A stretch of DNA of 64,000 nucleotides from Pelosinus sp. UFO1. Lineage in GTDB: Bacteria; Bacillota; Negativicutes; DSM-13327. How positions within the stretch are numbered: position 1 is the stretch's first letter; each line of letters starts with the position of its first letter. Made by a program: the position numbers and the translations under genes. A model generated the notes under the pieces. That model worked only from the letters and a program-made list of their open reading frames with translations. It did not search any database and was not told the DNA's origin. Positions 33,614 through 41,478 of the stretch are shown here, in pieces. The stretch lies in the NCBI RefSeq assembly GCF_000725345.1, contig NZ_CP008852.1:1331693-1395692 (forward strand). Direction: 5' to 3'.

Positions 33614-33988
33614 ATGGATAACGAAATTAATCCGGTCATTTGGTTCGAGATTCCTGTAGTAGACATGGGAAGAGGTAAGGCATTCTATGAAGCGGTGTTT
33701 GATCGAAAATTAACTGTTATTGACATGGGGCCGAGACAAATGGCTATGTTTCCGATGGAAATGGGGGTTCCGGGAATTGGCGGGGCACTGGTCAAAGAGG
33801 AACACTTTGTGCCATCCTACGCTGGTACGATGGTATACTTTTCTGTGGCTGACATTGCCGGTACTCTGAACAAGGTAGTTGCGAATAAAGGTAAAGAACT
33901 GATCCCTAAGACGAGTATTGGAGAATATGGTTTCTGCGCTTATTTCGAAGACAGTGAAGGCAACCGGATTGGATTACATACAATGTGA
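33614..33988 (+). CDS. VOC-superfamily (glyoxalase/bleomycin-resistance-like) protein
   Basis: The 124-residue protein shows the VOC fold pattern: NPVIWFEIPVVDMGRGKAFYEAVFDRKL (first beta-alpha-beta), the GTMVYFSVADIAGTLNKVVANKGKELIPKTSIGEYGFCAYFEDSEGNRIGLHTM second half with the F-D/E-S-E-GNRIGLH metal-side motif. The opening residues and length match small VOC proteins of unknown substrate common in bacteria. ATG 33614 is preceded by AGGAGTGTGG. It is a single gene. Confidence 0.87.
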   Translation: MDNEINPVIWFEIPVVDMGRGKAFYEAVFDRKLTVIDMGPRQMAMFPMEMGVPGIGGALVKEEHFVPSYAGTMVYFSVADIAGTLNKVVANKGKELIPKTSIGEYGFCAYFEDSEGNRIGLHTM

Positions 33989-34080
33989 TGGGATGGTAGC
34001 TCATAATCCTTTAACGGCAATTTATCAAGCAGAATTCGATTATAAAGATATATTATTTCCGAAAAAATGATAAATGGTTT

Positions 34081-34113
34081 GCATGCCAATGGCGGCATGC
34101 CTATAAAAGTAAC
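34081..34113 (+). repeat. Short intergenic hairpin repeat, copy 3
   Basis: GCATGCC-AATGGC-GGCATGC stem-loop followed by CTATAAAAGTAAC. Related to 3220-3250 and 6484-6525. Confidence 0.5.
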
Positions 34114-34143
34114 ATTTTATATGAAAATTTTACATTGTATATC

Positions 34144-34178
34144 ATCAAGAAACCCGCGAATTTCGCGGGTTTCTTGAT
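34144..34178. terminator. Terminator between the VOC and dynamin genes
   Basis: ATCAAGAAACCCGCGAA (34144-34160) pairs with TTCGCGGGTTTCTTGAT (34162-34178), followed by CTTGATTTTTA. Confidence 0.85.
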
Positions 34179-34296
34179 CTTGATTTTTATAATTACTGTA
34201 GGATACTGCGCGTAGTGGATAACATAACGTTGCTCATTAGTGGCAGTATAGTATAAAATAAAGTATTACGAAGTTTGTTATAAGGGGAAATTGTTT

Positions 34297-37200
34297 ATGA
34301 TCCAAACTGAGAATCGTCAAGTGACAATTCGATCATTAAAGGGGAAGCTTTTAGCTGCTTATGAATATTTAGTAAAACACAATGATCAAGAAAACGCGGT
34401 CAAAGTTAAGCAATTAGCAGGTAAATTAGTAAATAAGGAATTTGCCATTGCATTTTGCGGACATTTTTCTGCAGGGAAATCAACGATAATTAATCGCTTG
34501 GTGGGGGAAAATTTACTGCCTTCAAGCCCAATTCCAACCAGTGCCAATCTTGTAAAAGTCAAAGCGGGAGAAGAGTATGTAAAGGTATTTTTTAAAAATG
34601 AAAAACCTCGTTTATATCTCGCTCCCTATGATTATAAAATGGTAAAAAACTATTGCAAAGATGGGGACCAAATTCAGGCAATTGAAATTAGCCATTCTGA
34701 TTCTAAGCTGCCAAGTCAAACCGTTATTATGGATACTCCCGGTATTGATTCTGCAGATGATGCCCATCGTATTGCCACGGAATCCGCCATTCACCTTGCT
34801 GATTTGATTTTTTATGTAATGGATTATAATCATGTTCAATCAGAATTGAATTTTATGTTTACAAAAGAGTTAACAGAGGCTGGCAAAGAGGTTTATCTTG
34901 TCATTAACCAAGTTGATAAGCATTCCAATCAGGAACTTTCCTTTTCGGAATTTAAAACAAGTGTGGTTGAATCTTTCTCATCATGGGGAGTAAAACCAGC
35001 GGATATTTTTTATACCTCTTTAAAACAAGATGATCATGAATATAATCAATTTCTAGAGCTGCAGGCTTTTTTGGCGGAGCGATTAAAGGAAAAAGATAGC
35101 TTACTCCTTCAATCTATTTTTCATTCACTGCAAAAAATCATCAAAGACCATTTGGATATAACAAAGAAGAAGAATGAAATGGAGCTAGAGCCATTCAAGG
35201 ATATCTTAAATGAATTATCCGTTAAGGAGCAGGAAGATTTAGCAGATAACTACAACAGGCTGAGTGAAGAGAAAAACGCTTTAGGCGAGGGGCCCGAAAA
35301 GGCAGAAAGCGAATTTGATTCCGAGGTCAATAAAATCATGGCAAATGCCTATTTAATGCCGTTTGAAACCAGGGCGCTTGCGGAGGGCTATCTTGAATCG
35401 TGTCAGAGCGAATTTAAGGTTGGATGGCTGTTTACAAAACAAAAAACCTTAGCTGCAAGAGAGGAAAGACTAAATCTCTTTTACCAGGGAATACTCGAAA
35501 AAACAAAATCACAGATAGAGTGGCATCTTCGTGATTTTCTGTTGCGATTTTTAAAGGACAAGCGGGTTGAAAATAAAGAACTGCTCGCCAAAATCCAGAA
35601 CTTCAATGTTCATTTTTCAAAGGACTTATTAGAAGCTGCTGTAAAAACGGGGGCACGTTTATCCGACACTTATGTTATAAATTACACGGATAATGTAGCA
35701 ACTGAAATTAAACTTTTGGCTAAAAGCGGTTTAGCTGAGCTTAAGATCGAAATACTAAATGCCCTGCAGGATAGAAATACAGCACTCCAAGCAAGAATAA
35801 CCCAAAAATCAGCAAACTTAGAACGGTATATCACTGCACTTGAGCAGGTGAAAAAATATGAGTCAGCTGAGAGTCTTGAGCAAAGGTCGCTCGAAATGCT
35901 GCTTATCGAGACAAATGGGGTGGAGGATGACCGTTTCCATTTGTTTGATCTGAAAGAAGAGGAATTTGAGGTAGTTTATGGGGAAACCGGACAGGCTGAG
36001 CAGGTGCAGAAAAAATCGAGTCTCCCGATGAACAAGCCGATCCTAAAAGAAAAAACTCCATTACCCGCTAACGCCTCAGACCGGATGAAACAGACAGCTG
36101 AAAAATTGAAGAAGACGGCACAGCTTGTTCAAGGGTTGCCAGGCTTTAAGAAGCTTGCAGGTGAACTGAAGGAAAAAGCGGAAAGATTAGATCATAAAGG
36201 TTTTACTGTTGCCTTATTCGGGGCATTTAGTGCTGGTAAATCTTCTTTTGCGAATGCGTTAATCGGAGAAAGAGTGTTACCTGTTTCACCAAATCCAATG
36301 ACAGCGGCAATAAACAAAATTAAGCCGATCAATGAGTCATATTCACATGGGACTGTTCTCATTAAGCTTAAAGAGGAACGTGCGATGCTCGAAGAGGTAA
36401 ATCATGCCTTGAAACTATTTGATTTTCATGGGGAGAGCTTAGCCGATGCAAGGACAAAAGTAGAAAAGCTCAATGGGCATTTGGGCCAGCAGGGTGCAGC
36501 CGAGAAGACAAATTATGCTTTTTTGCAGGCATTTACCCGGGGGTATGCTGCTTTTAGTGAACAGCTAGGTACTGTACTCAAAAAAACGGTAACGGAATTT
36601 AGTGATTATGTTGCAATAGAAGAAAAATCCTGCTTTGTCGAATGGATTGATCTTTATTATGATTGTCCGTTAACCCGTAAAGGAATTACTTTAGTCGATA
36701 CCCCGGGGGCGGATTCCATTAATGCCCGTCACACGGGAGTGGCCTTTGAATTTATCAAAAATTCAGATGCGATTTTGTTTGTAACCTACTATAATCATGC
36801 ATTTTCAAAAGCAGATCGAGAGTTTTTAATTCAGTTGGGGCGTGTAAAGGATTCATTTCAATTAGATAAAATGTTTTTTATGATAAATGCCATTGATTTA
36901 GCCGATAACGAGGAAGAAAAGGAAACCGTTACTCTATATGTCCACGAGCAGCTAATGAAATATGGAGTCAGAAATCCTCACTTATATCCATTATCAAGCT
37001 TACAGGCACTGAAAGAAAAAGAGGAAAAGACAACCCTTCCCGTTTCAGGAATGTCAGCTTTTGAGGAGGCTTTTTATCATTTTATTACCAATGATTTGGC
37101 TAACTTGGCGGCTCGAGCATCTGAAAATGAACTGAACCGTGTTTCTCGTTTAGTAGCAAAGCTCATTGATAGTACCAGAGAGGATGCTGCAGTTAAGCAG

Positions 37201-37953
37201 CGAAAACGGGCAAATATCCAAGCGGAGAAAGCGGGTATAAACGAAATTCTTGTTAAGCAGACGGCACAAGATTTAAAAAACCGCCTGTATCAGGAAACAG
37301 AAGAATTAATTTATTATATCAAGCAGCGGGTATTTTTACGTTTTACTGATTTCTTTAAAGAAGCATTCAATCCTACTGTGTTACGCGATGATGGCCGTAA
37401 CCTGAAAAAAGTTCTGCAGAATGCACTGGACGAATTACTCGAACAAATTGGGTTTGACTTTGCCCAGGAAATGAGAGCAACGACGGTAAGACTGGATCGC
37501 TTTGCTGAAAAAATAACAGCAGAGTATCAAGAAATGCTTGTCGAAAAGATTCGTGAGATGAATCAGGATTTATCTTTTTCCCTTTTTGAATTTGAGAATA
37601 AAGCACAAATTGATTTTGAAGTCGCTTTCAAAGATATTCAGTACGGGCTGTTTTCGCAAGCAATGGCTTATTTTAAAAATCCAAAATCATTTTTTGAAAA
37701 AAATGAAAGTAAATTAATGAGTGATGAGATGTATCGTGTGCTGAGCTCTGCAGCAGATGAGTATTTACAGAATGAACAAAAACGGATACAGGCTCTATAT
37801 GGAAATGTCATGGAAGATGAGCTTGAACAATTAATCTCGCACATGACGGAACAGGCTGATGACTTTTATTTAAGTTTGCTCTCAGCCTTAGATGGCGGAG
37901 TTCCAGCCGAACAGCTAATGGAGATCCAGCAAAATTTAACAGAACTTAAATAA
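34297..37953 (+). CDS. dynA: Tandem bacterial dynamin-like GTPase (DynA type)
   Basis: The 1218-residue protein carries two complete dynamin-like GTPase domains in one chain, as in Bacillus DynA, which acts in membrane fusion, membrane repair and phage defence. Domain 1 has the P-loop GHFSAGKS at 55-62, switch DTPGID near 147 and NQVDKH near 204. Domain 2 has GAFSAGKSS at about 641, DTPGAD near 806 and NAIDLAD near 865. Each is followed by long helical stalk regions rich in Lys/Glu (about 270-560 and 940-1200). ATG 34297 with AAGGGG is preferred to TTG 34291. Flanked by terminators, so transcribed alone. Confidence 0.93.
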   Translation: MIQTENRQVTIRSLKGKLLAAYEYLVKHNDQENAVKVKQLAGKLVNKEFAIAFCGHFSAGKSTIINRLVGENLLPSSPIPTSANLVKVKAGEEYVKVFFKNEKPRLYLAPYDYKMVKNYCKDGDQIQAIEISHSDSKLPSQTVIMDTPGIDSADDAHRIATESAIHLADLIFYVMDYNHVQSELNFMFTKELTEAGKEVYLVINQVDKHSNQELSFSEFKTSVVESFSSWGVKPADIFYTSLKQDDHEYNQFLELQAFLAERLKEKDSLLLQSIFHSLQKIIKDHLDITKKKNEMELEPFKDILNELSVKEQEDLADNYNRLSEEKNALGEGPEKAESEFDSEVNKIMANAYLMPFETRALAEGYLESCQSEFKVGWLFTKQKTLAAREERLNLFYQGILEKTKSQIEWHLRDFLLRFLKDKRVENKELLAKIQNFNVHFSKDLLEAAVKTGARLSDTYVINYTDNVATEIKLLAKSGLAELKIEILNALQDRNTALQARITQKSANLERYITALEQVKKYESAESLEQRSLEMLLIETNGVEDDRFHLFDLKEEEFEVVYGETGQAEQVQKKSSLPMNKPILKEKTPLPANASDRMKQTAEKLKKTAQLVQGLPGFKKLAGELKEKAERLDHKGFTVALFGAFSAGKSSFANALIGERVLPVSPNPMTAAINKIKPINESYSHGTVLIKLKEERAMLEEVNHALKLFDFHGESLADARTKVEKLNGHLGQQGAAEKTNYAFLQAFTRGYAAFSEQLGTVLKKTVTEFSDYVAIEEKSCFVEWIDLYYDCPLTRKGITLVDTPGADSINARHTGVAFEFIKNSDAILFVTYYNHAFSKADREFLIQLGRVKDSFQLDKMFFMINAIDLADNEEEKETVTLYVHEQLMKYGVRNPHLYPLSSLQALKEKEEKTTLPVSGMSAFEEAFYHFITNDLANLAARASENELNRVSRLVAKLIDSTREDAAVKQRKRANIQAEKAGINEILVKQTAQDLKNRLYQETEELIYYIKQRVFLRFTDFFKEAFNPTVLRDDGRNLKKVLQNALDELLEQIGFDFAQEMRATTVRLDRFAEKITAEYQEMLVEKIREMNQDLSFSLFEFENKAQIDFEVAFKDIQYGLFSQAMAYFKNPKSFFEKNESKLMSDEMYRVLSSAADEYLQNEQKRIQALYGNVMEDELEQLISHMTEQADDFYLSLLSALDGGVPAEQLMEIQQNLTELK

Positions 37954-38000
37954 AGGATGAAAGCTGGAATGAACGATTAGCTGTCAAGGCTCGGAGGTAT

Positions 38001-38095
38001 ACCAATAGAGATTAGCCAAAGAAAAGTCGCCAGATCTTATGCAGCGTGCTTACACTCCGTGGATTGGTTCCTATGGAAAGGCAAGCAGTTCATGA
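38001..38095 (+). pseudogene. YyaL/DUF255 N-terminal fragment, copy 2 (heavily decayed)
   Basis: Reads RLAKEKSPDLMQRAYTP, then with a shift DWF-LW, aligning with [25 protein letters not shown]. At nucleotide level it closely resembles 33318-33390 (TTAGCCAAAGAAAAGTCGCC against TTAGCCGAGGAAAAGTCGCC). A GGAGGT ribosome-site relic lies at 37993-37998. Confidence 0.7.
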
Positions 38096-38112
38096 TTTTG
38101 AGATAACTTATA

Positions 38113-38150
38113 GAAACCTGCATGGAAAATGTTTCCATGCAGGTTTCGTT
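38113..38150 (+). terminator. Terminator in the dynA downstream region
   Basis: GAAACCTGCATGGAAA (38113-38128) pairs with TTTCCATGCAGGTTTC (38132-38147), then GTTCAATTCTT. Confidence 0.75.
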
Positions 38151-38242
38151 CAATTCTTGAAATAATAACAAGCAAGTCTATACTACACCTAACGTGAGTT
38201 GTAGACCTTTAAGATTTTTCAGTACTCAATTCCATTACTTTT

Positions 38243-38536
38243 TTATTGTTCTTTAATACTGTGTTCGGTTAATTCAGAAAGTTTTTCAATTCTTTCATTA
38301 ACCATACTTCTAAAGCAATTTGGAAGATGGTCTCTGTGTGCTCGGTGTATAGCAACACATTCTATGCATTTTCCATGATGCTTACATGCTTTTTTACAGG
38401 TGCAATGGTCTACTTTCCCTATGCTTTCTCTCAGTTCTGCTACAAATTCATCTTGAAGTTTATACCCTAGTGAGCGTTCATCTCTTTTAAATGCCTCCAT
38501 GGCTTCTTTTTCTTTTGGATTATTATCAATAATCAT
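38243..38536 (-). CDS. Small cysteine-rich protein with probable zinc or Fe-S knuckle
   Basis: The 97-residue product has an acidic helical N-terminus and a cluster CTCKKACKHHGKCIECVAIH followed by RDHLPNCF: six cysteines and several histidines. The pattern C-x-C-x3-C...G-x-C-x2-C...H...LP-x-CF resembles small DUF6485-like proteins of anaerobes. The motif is thought to bind metal, but no role is known. ATG 38536 has GGAGGGG on the minus strand at good spacing; a longer GTG frame exists. It is divergent from a LysR gene 115 bp away, which may regulate it. Confidence 0.7.
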   Translation of the reverse strand: MIIDNNPKEKEAMEAFKRDERSLGYKLQDEFVAELRESIGKVDHCTCKKACKHHGKCIECVAIHRAHRDHLPNCFRSMVNERIEKLSELTEHSIKEQ

Positions 38537-38651
38537 TATAAGCCCCTCCACATAATATAAGATGTTGATTAATGCCCCCTTATTAATTATAATTGTTTCA
38601 TTGATATATTTAAAATTGATATCTAATATAGGAGATATAAGGTGTAGTTAT

Positions 38652-39536
38652 ATGTATATTAATTTGGAACTTTATCGTGTATTCTATGTGACTGCTACGA
38701 TAGGAAGCATATCAAAAGCTGCTAAAGAACTTTGTACATCCCAACCAGCGGTAAGCCAATCTATTAAAATGTTAGAATATAAGCTGGGCGGTCAATTATT
38801 TATTAGAACTCCTAAAGGAGTTAAATTAACTGATGAAGGAAATGTCTTTTTTAAATATATTGAACAAGGATATAGCTTTTTCAAAACTGCGGAGCAAAAA
38901 TTTTTGGAAATGCAGAACCTTCAAGCTGGGCAAATAAGAATTGGTGTAAGCGATACACTTTGTAAATATTATCTTATTTCATATTTGGAAAAGTACACAG
39001 TGGCATATCCAGACATAAGAATTCATGTAACTAATCAAACTACGTTTGAAATTATTGATTTGTTGAAAGGGGGAAAAATCGATTTAGGAGTTATAAATCT
39101 TCCAATAAAAGATGATTGTTCTCTTGAATTGACACAAACTCTCAAAATTCAGGACTGCTTTATTGTGGGAAAAAAGTTTAAGCATCTTAGCTTATTACCT
39201 ATTTCGCTAAAAAAATTAGTAGAGTATCCAATGATGCTACTAGAAAAAGATAGTAATTCAAGAAATTTTATTGACAACTATGCTGAAGCAAATGGTACAA
39301 AATTATGCCCCGAAATTGAACTAGGTTCTGTAGACCTTTTAGTGGAATTTGCTAAAAGAGGTTTAGGAATTTCTTGTGTAATCAAAAATTTTATAAAGGA
39401 AGAGCTAGAAAATGAAGAAGTTTTTGAAATGACTGTACAGGAAGAAATACCTGAAAGAGCGATTGGGGTTGTTCAATTGAAAGGAACTCCAGTTTCTACA
39501 GCTGTAAAGAAGTTTATTGAAATTTTAACAAATTAA
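38652..39536 (+). CDS. LysR-family transcriptional regulator
   Basis: The 294-residue protein has the HTH YRVFYVTATIGSISKAAKELCTSQPAVSQSIKMLEYKLGGQLFIRTPKGVKLTDEG at the N-terminus and a substrate-binding effector domain from about 90 (GQIRIGVSDTLCKYYLISYLEKY). The ATG at 38652 follows AAGGTG; a longer in-frame opening from 38562 has no ribosome site and would add a hydrophobic stretch foreign to LysR proteins. It is divergent from the Cys-rich gene. It ends before the terminator-containing repeat at 39618. Confidence 0.9.
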   Translation: MYINLELYRVFYVTATIGSISKAAKELCTSQPAVSQSIKMLEYKLGGQLFIRTPKGVKLTDEGNVFFKYIEQGYSFFKTAEQKFLEMQNLQAGQIRIGVSDTLCKYYLISYLEKYTVAYPDIRIHVTNQTTFEIIDLLKGGKIDLGVINLPIKDDCSLELTQTLKIQDCFIVGKKFKHLSLLPISLKKLVEYPMMLLEKDSNSRNFIDNYAEANGTKLCPEIELGSVDLLVEFAKRGLGISCVIKNFIKEELENEEVFEMTVQEEIPERAIGVVQLKGTPVSTAVKKFIEILTN

Positions 39537-39617
39537 AAAAATTGAGAGAACAATTACCAATCTTGGAAGACATAATATTAGTTGGTTTTTTATTGCTATA
39601 AGATATAAATTTAAGAA

Positions 39618-39670
39618 AAGTATTAGCGTAATGCTAATACTTTTTTTACATATTACTTAAGAACATGCCA
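39618..39670 (+). repeat. Terminator-containing repeat, copy 2
   Basis: AGTATTAGC-GTAAT-GCTAATACT plus T-run, continuing to AAGAACATGCCAT, matches 25870-25920 over about 50 bp. It serves as the terminator of the LysR gene. Confidence 0.7.
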
Positions 39671-39700
39671 TGTAATGGAACTAACTTTGGAGGTGTTTTT

Positions 39701-39880
39701 GTGGACAAAAAGCCAAATAGATTGATAAATGAAAAGAGTCCATATTTGCTCCAATTGCCTATAACCCAGTCGATTGGCACCCTTGGGGTGATGAGGCATT
39801 CGAAAAAGCGAAACGAGAAGACAAGTCTGTGTCTTAAGCATAGGCTATTCCACTTGCCATTGATGGCGCGTGTGTAATAG
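39701..39880 (+). pseudogene. YyaL/DUF255 N-terminal fragment, copy 3 (frameshifted)
   Basis: GGAGG and GTG 39701 open [18 protein letters not shown]. After a small deletion, the next frame reads [23 protein letters not shown], then LSIGYSTCH, then a stop where CHWC should complete. It then runs out within about ten codons. No downstream part of yyaL follows. The ribosome site and start are still recognisable. Confidence 0.8.
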
Positions 39881-39923
39881 ACACCCAAATAACTGACGTG
39901 AATCGTTCTACTGGCAACAGCTA

Positions 39924-39970
39924 AAACGCCTTCAGCCTGATATTTAGAAGGGCTGAGGGCGTTTGTTTTA
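39924..39970. terminator. Terminator hairpin between yyaL remnant and LysR
   Basis: AAACGCCTTCAGCC (39924-39937) pairs with GGCTGAGGGCGTTT (39951-39964), followed by GTTTTAG. A/T flanks on both sides. Confidence 0.85.
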
Positions 39971-40043
39971 GACAATTGGGCAGGATTTTGGAGCGCTTCG
40001 TGTCCAACGAAACTAAAAGAGATTACTAACGATTTAGTTAGTG

Positions 40044-40988
40044 TTAGCTATCTGTTTTTTTTGCTATTTTTATAAATTCTTCCATAGCTTTGGTGATATA
40101 TTTATTTTGTTTATTGTAGAAGAATACGTTGCGGAATGTGTGAGAACTATTTATTTTGTAATATAGCATATCTGAAGAGTAGTTTGTTTTTTGAGCTAAG
40201 GTATCGCTAATGATGGTAATTCCCATGCCAGAACAAGAAACATTATAAGCTGTAGCTAACTGATCTAATTCCAAAATGATTTTGGGTGTTATGCCGTGTT
40301 CTTGGAAAATTTTATCTGCACGAATTCGCGTATCGTTTCCGGCCCTTAAAAAAATGCATGGATCGTGGGTAAATAGTGACAAAGGCACGGGCTTTGTCGC
40401 TGGTTTTAAGTGTATCCCTTTGCGGATATCGTCTATTGATAATTGGTATTCTTGGGCAAGACTGTTTGAAGGAAATTTTTGAGGAACGGTAAGAATTAGA
40501 CATTCACGGTAGAAAAAGTGTTTTTCACAGATTAGTTCATTCTGGGGGTTATTATCAAATACAAAATCAAGTGAGCCCGAAAATAGTTGATCTTCTAAAT
40601 GGGTACTATTGGCTTCCGCTAGATTTACTTTAATAGAAGGGTATTTAGTGGTGAATTTGGTGATGATTGCCGGAAGAATATATGAAGCAAAAACATTACT
40701 TGCGCCAATAGAAAGGCGGCCTGTTTTTAATTGGTTTAAATTGCTGAGATAGTTTTCAAACCGATTTTCAATATCCATAATTTTTTCTATGGATTTTACA
40801 TACTCGGTGCCGGCTTCTGTTAAGTGAACAGGGTTACTGCTTCGGTCAAATATACAACATCCGAGGCGCTTTTCAATTTTTTTGATTGAAGCGCTTAAAG
40901 CTGGTTGGCTGATATAGAGATTTTGTGCTGCTTTTGAAAAGCTTTGTTCTTTGTATACTTCATAAATATATTCTTTTCCTCTAAACAT
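40044..40988 (-). CDS. LysR-family regulator, divergent from gltS region
   Basis: The 314-residue protein has the HTH IYEVYKEQSFSKAAQNLYISQPALSASIKKIEKRLGCCIFDRSSNPVHLTEAG and a C-terminal effector domain starting GRLSIGASNVFASYILPAII. GGAGG precedes the ATG at 40988. A perfect palindrome, ATATAACCA-AA-TGGTTATAT at 41001-41020, lies immediately upstream and is the probable autoregulatory site. The next gene on the other strand is the glutamate symporter gltS, 490 bp away, a possible target. Confidence 0.9.
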   Translation of the reverse strand: MFRGKEYIYEVYKEQSFSKAAQNLYISQPALSASIKKIEKRLGCCIFDRSSNPVHLTEAGTEYVKSIEKIMDIENRFENYLSNLNQLKTGRLSIGASNVFASYILPAIITKFTTKYPSIKVNLAEANSTHLEDQLFSGSLDFVFDNNPQNELICEKHFFYRECLILTVPQKFPSNSLAQEYQLSIDDIRKGIHLKPATKPVPLSLFTHDPCIFLRAGNDTRIRADKIFQEHGITPKIILELDQLATAYNVSCSGMGITIISDTLAQKTNYSSDMLYYKINSSHTFRNVFFYNKQNKYITKAMEEFIKIAKKTDS

Positions 40989-41000
40989 GATGCCTCCACA

Positions 41001-41020
41001 ATATAACCAAATGGTTATAT
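41001..41020. promoter_or_regulatory. Palindromic operator at the LysR promoter
   Basis: ATATAACCA and TGGTTATAT separated by AA, directly upstream of the LysR ribosome site. It fits the T-N11-A style of LysR boxes. Confidence 0.55.
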
Positions 41021-41301
41021 TATTTATACTAATATATGTATTTGATTCTATTGTAACTGAAATTTATAATGGAATCAAGGTTGCCGCAGTATTAGCGGCT
41101 GCGGCAATTCGGTTTGTTGAGAAGCCGTTAGTGAGAAGAAACTGCGCCGTTTGCCCCGGGGAAAACACCATCATTGAATCCACTTTGGGGGCTTACGCCG
41201 CGTAAAGAGACACCATGGGACGGGGTTATTGACATACAAGGTTGTCACAACTTCGTTCTCCTGAAAACTCACGGATATGTTAATGCATGACGAGGGGAAT
41301 G
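41021..41301. other. Gene-free stretch with a possible membrane-protein remnant
   Basis: From about 41081 one frame reads KVAAVLAAAAIRFVEKPLVRRN before leading into CAVCPGENTIIESTLGAYAA and stopping at 41203. The FVEKPLVRR part resembles the C-terminus of membrane acyltransferase-3 proteins. No start or upstream part is present. Low-confidence remnant. Confidence 0.25.
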
Positions 41302-41400
41302 GTTCCGCTGACATAACTTAATTCCATTAACAAACTGGCGCGGCTAGTATTTACACGTCATTTAGGGACTATACTGGAGATAATAAAGGTAGTTTAGCCT
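41302..41400 (+). repeat. About 90-bp repeat family, copy 2 (upstream of gltS)
   Basis: TTCCATTAACAAACTGGCGC, then GGCTAGTATTTACACGTCA and ACTATACTGGAGATAAT. It ends about 80 bp before gltS. The ACTATACT stretch may act as a -10 region. Confidence 0.7.
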
Positions 41401-41478
41401 GGCACTTCGGGTAAGCGGCCATAGAGTCCTTAGTATACTAGAACCAGAAATGAAACTAAATTTAAGAGGAGATATACT

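Noticed and set aside
40987-41205. 72-codon ORF divergent from LysR
   Set aside because: It starts inside the LysR leader and crosses the operator palindrome; only its last part resembles a possible membrane-protein remnant.
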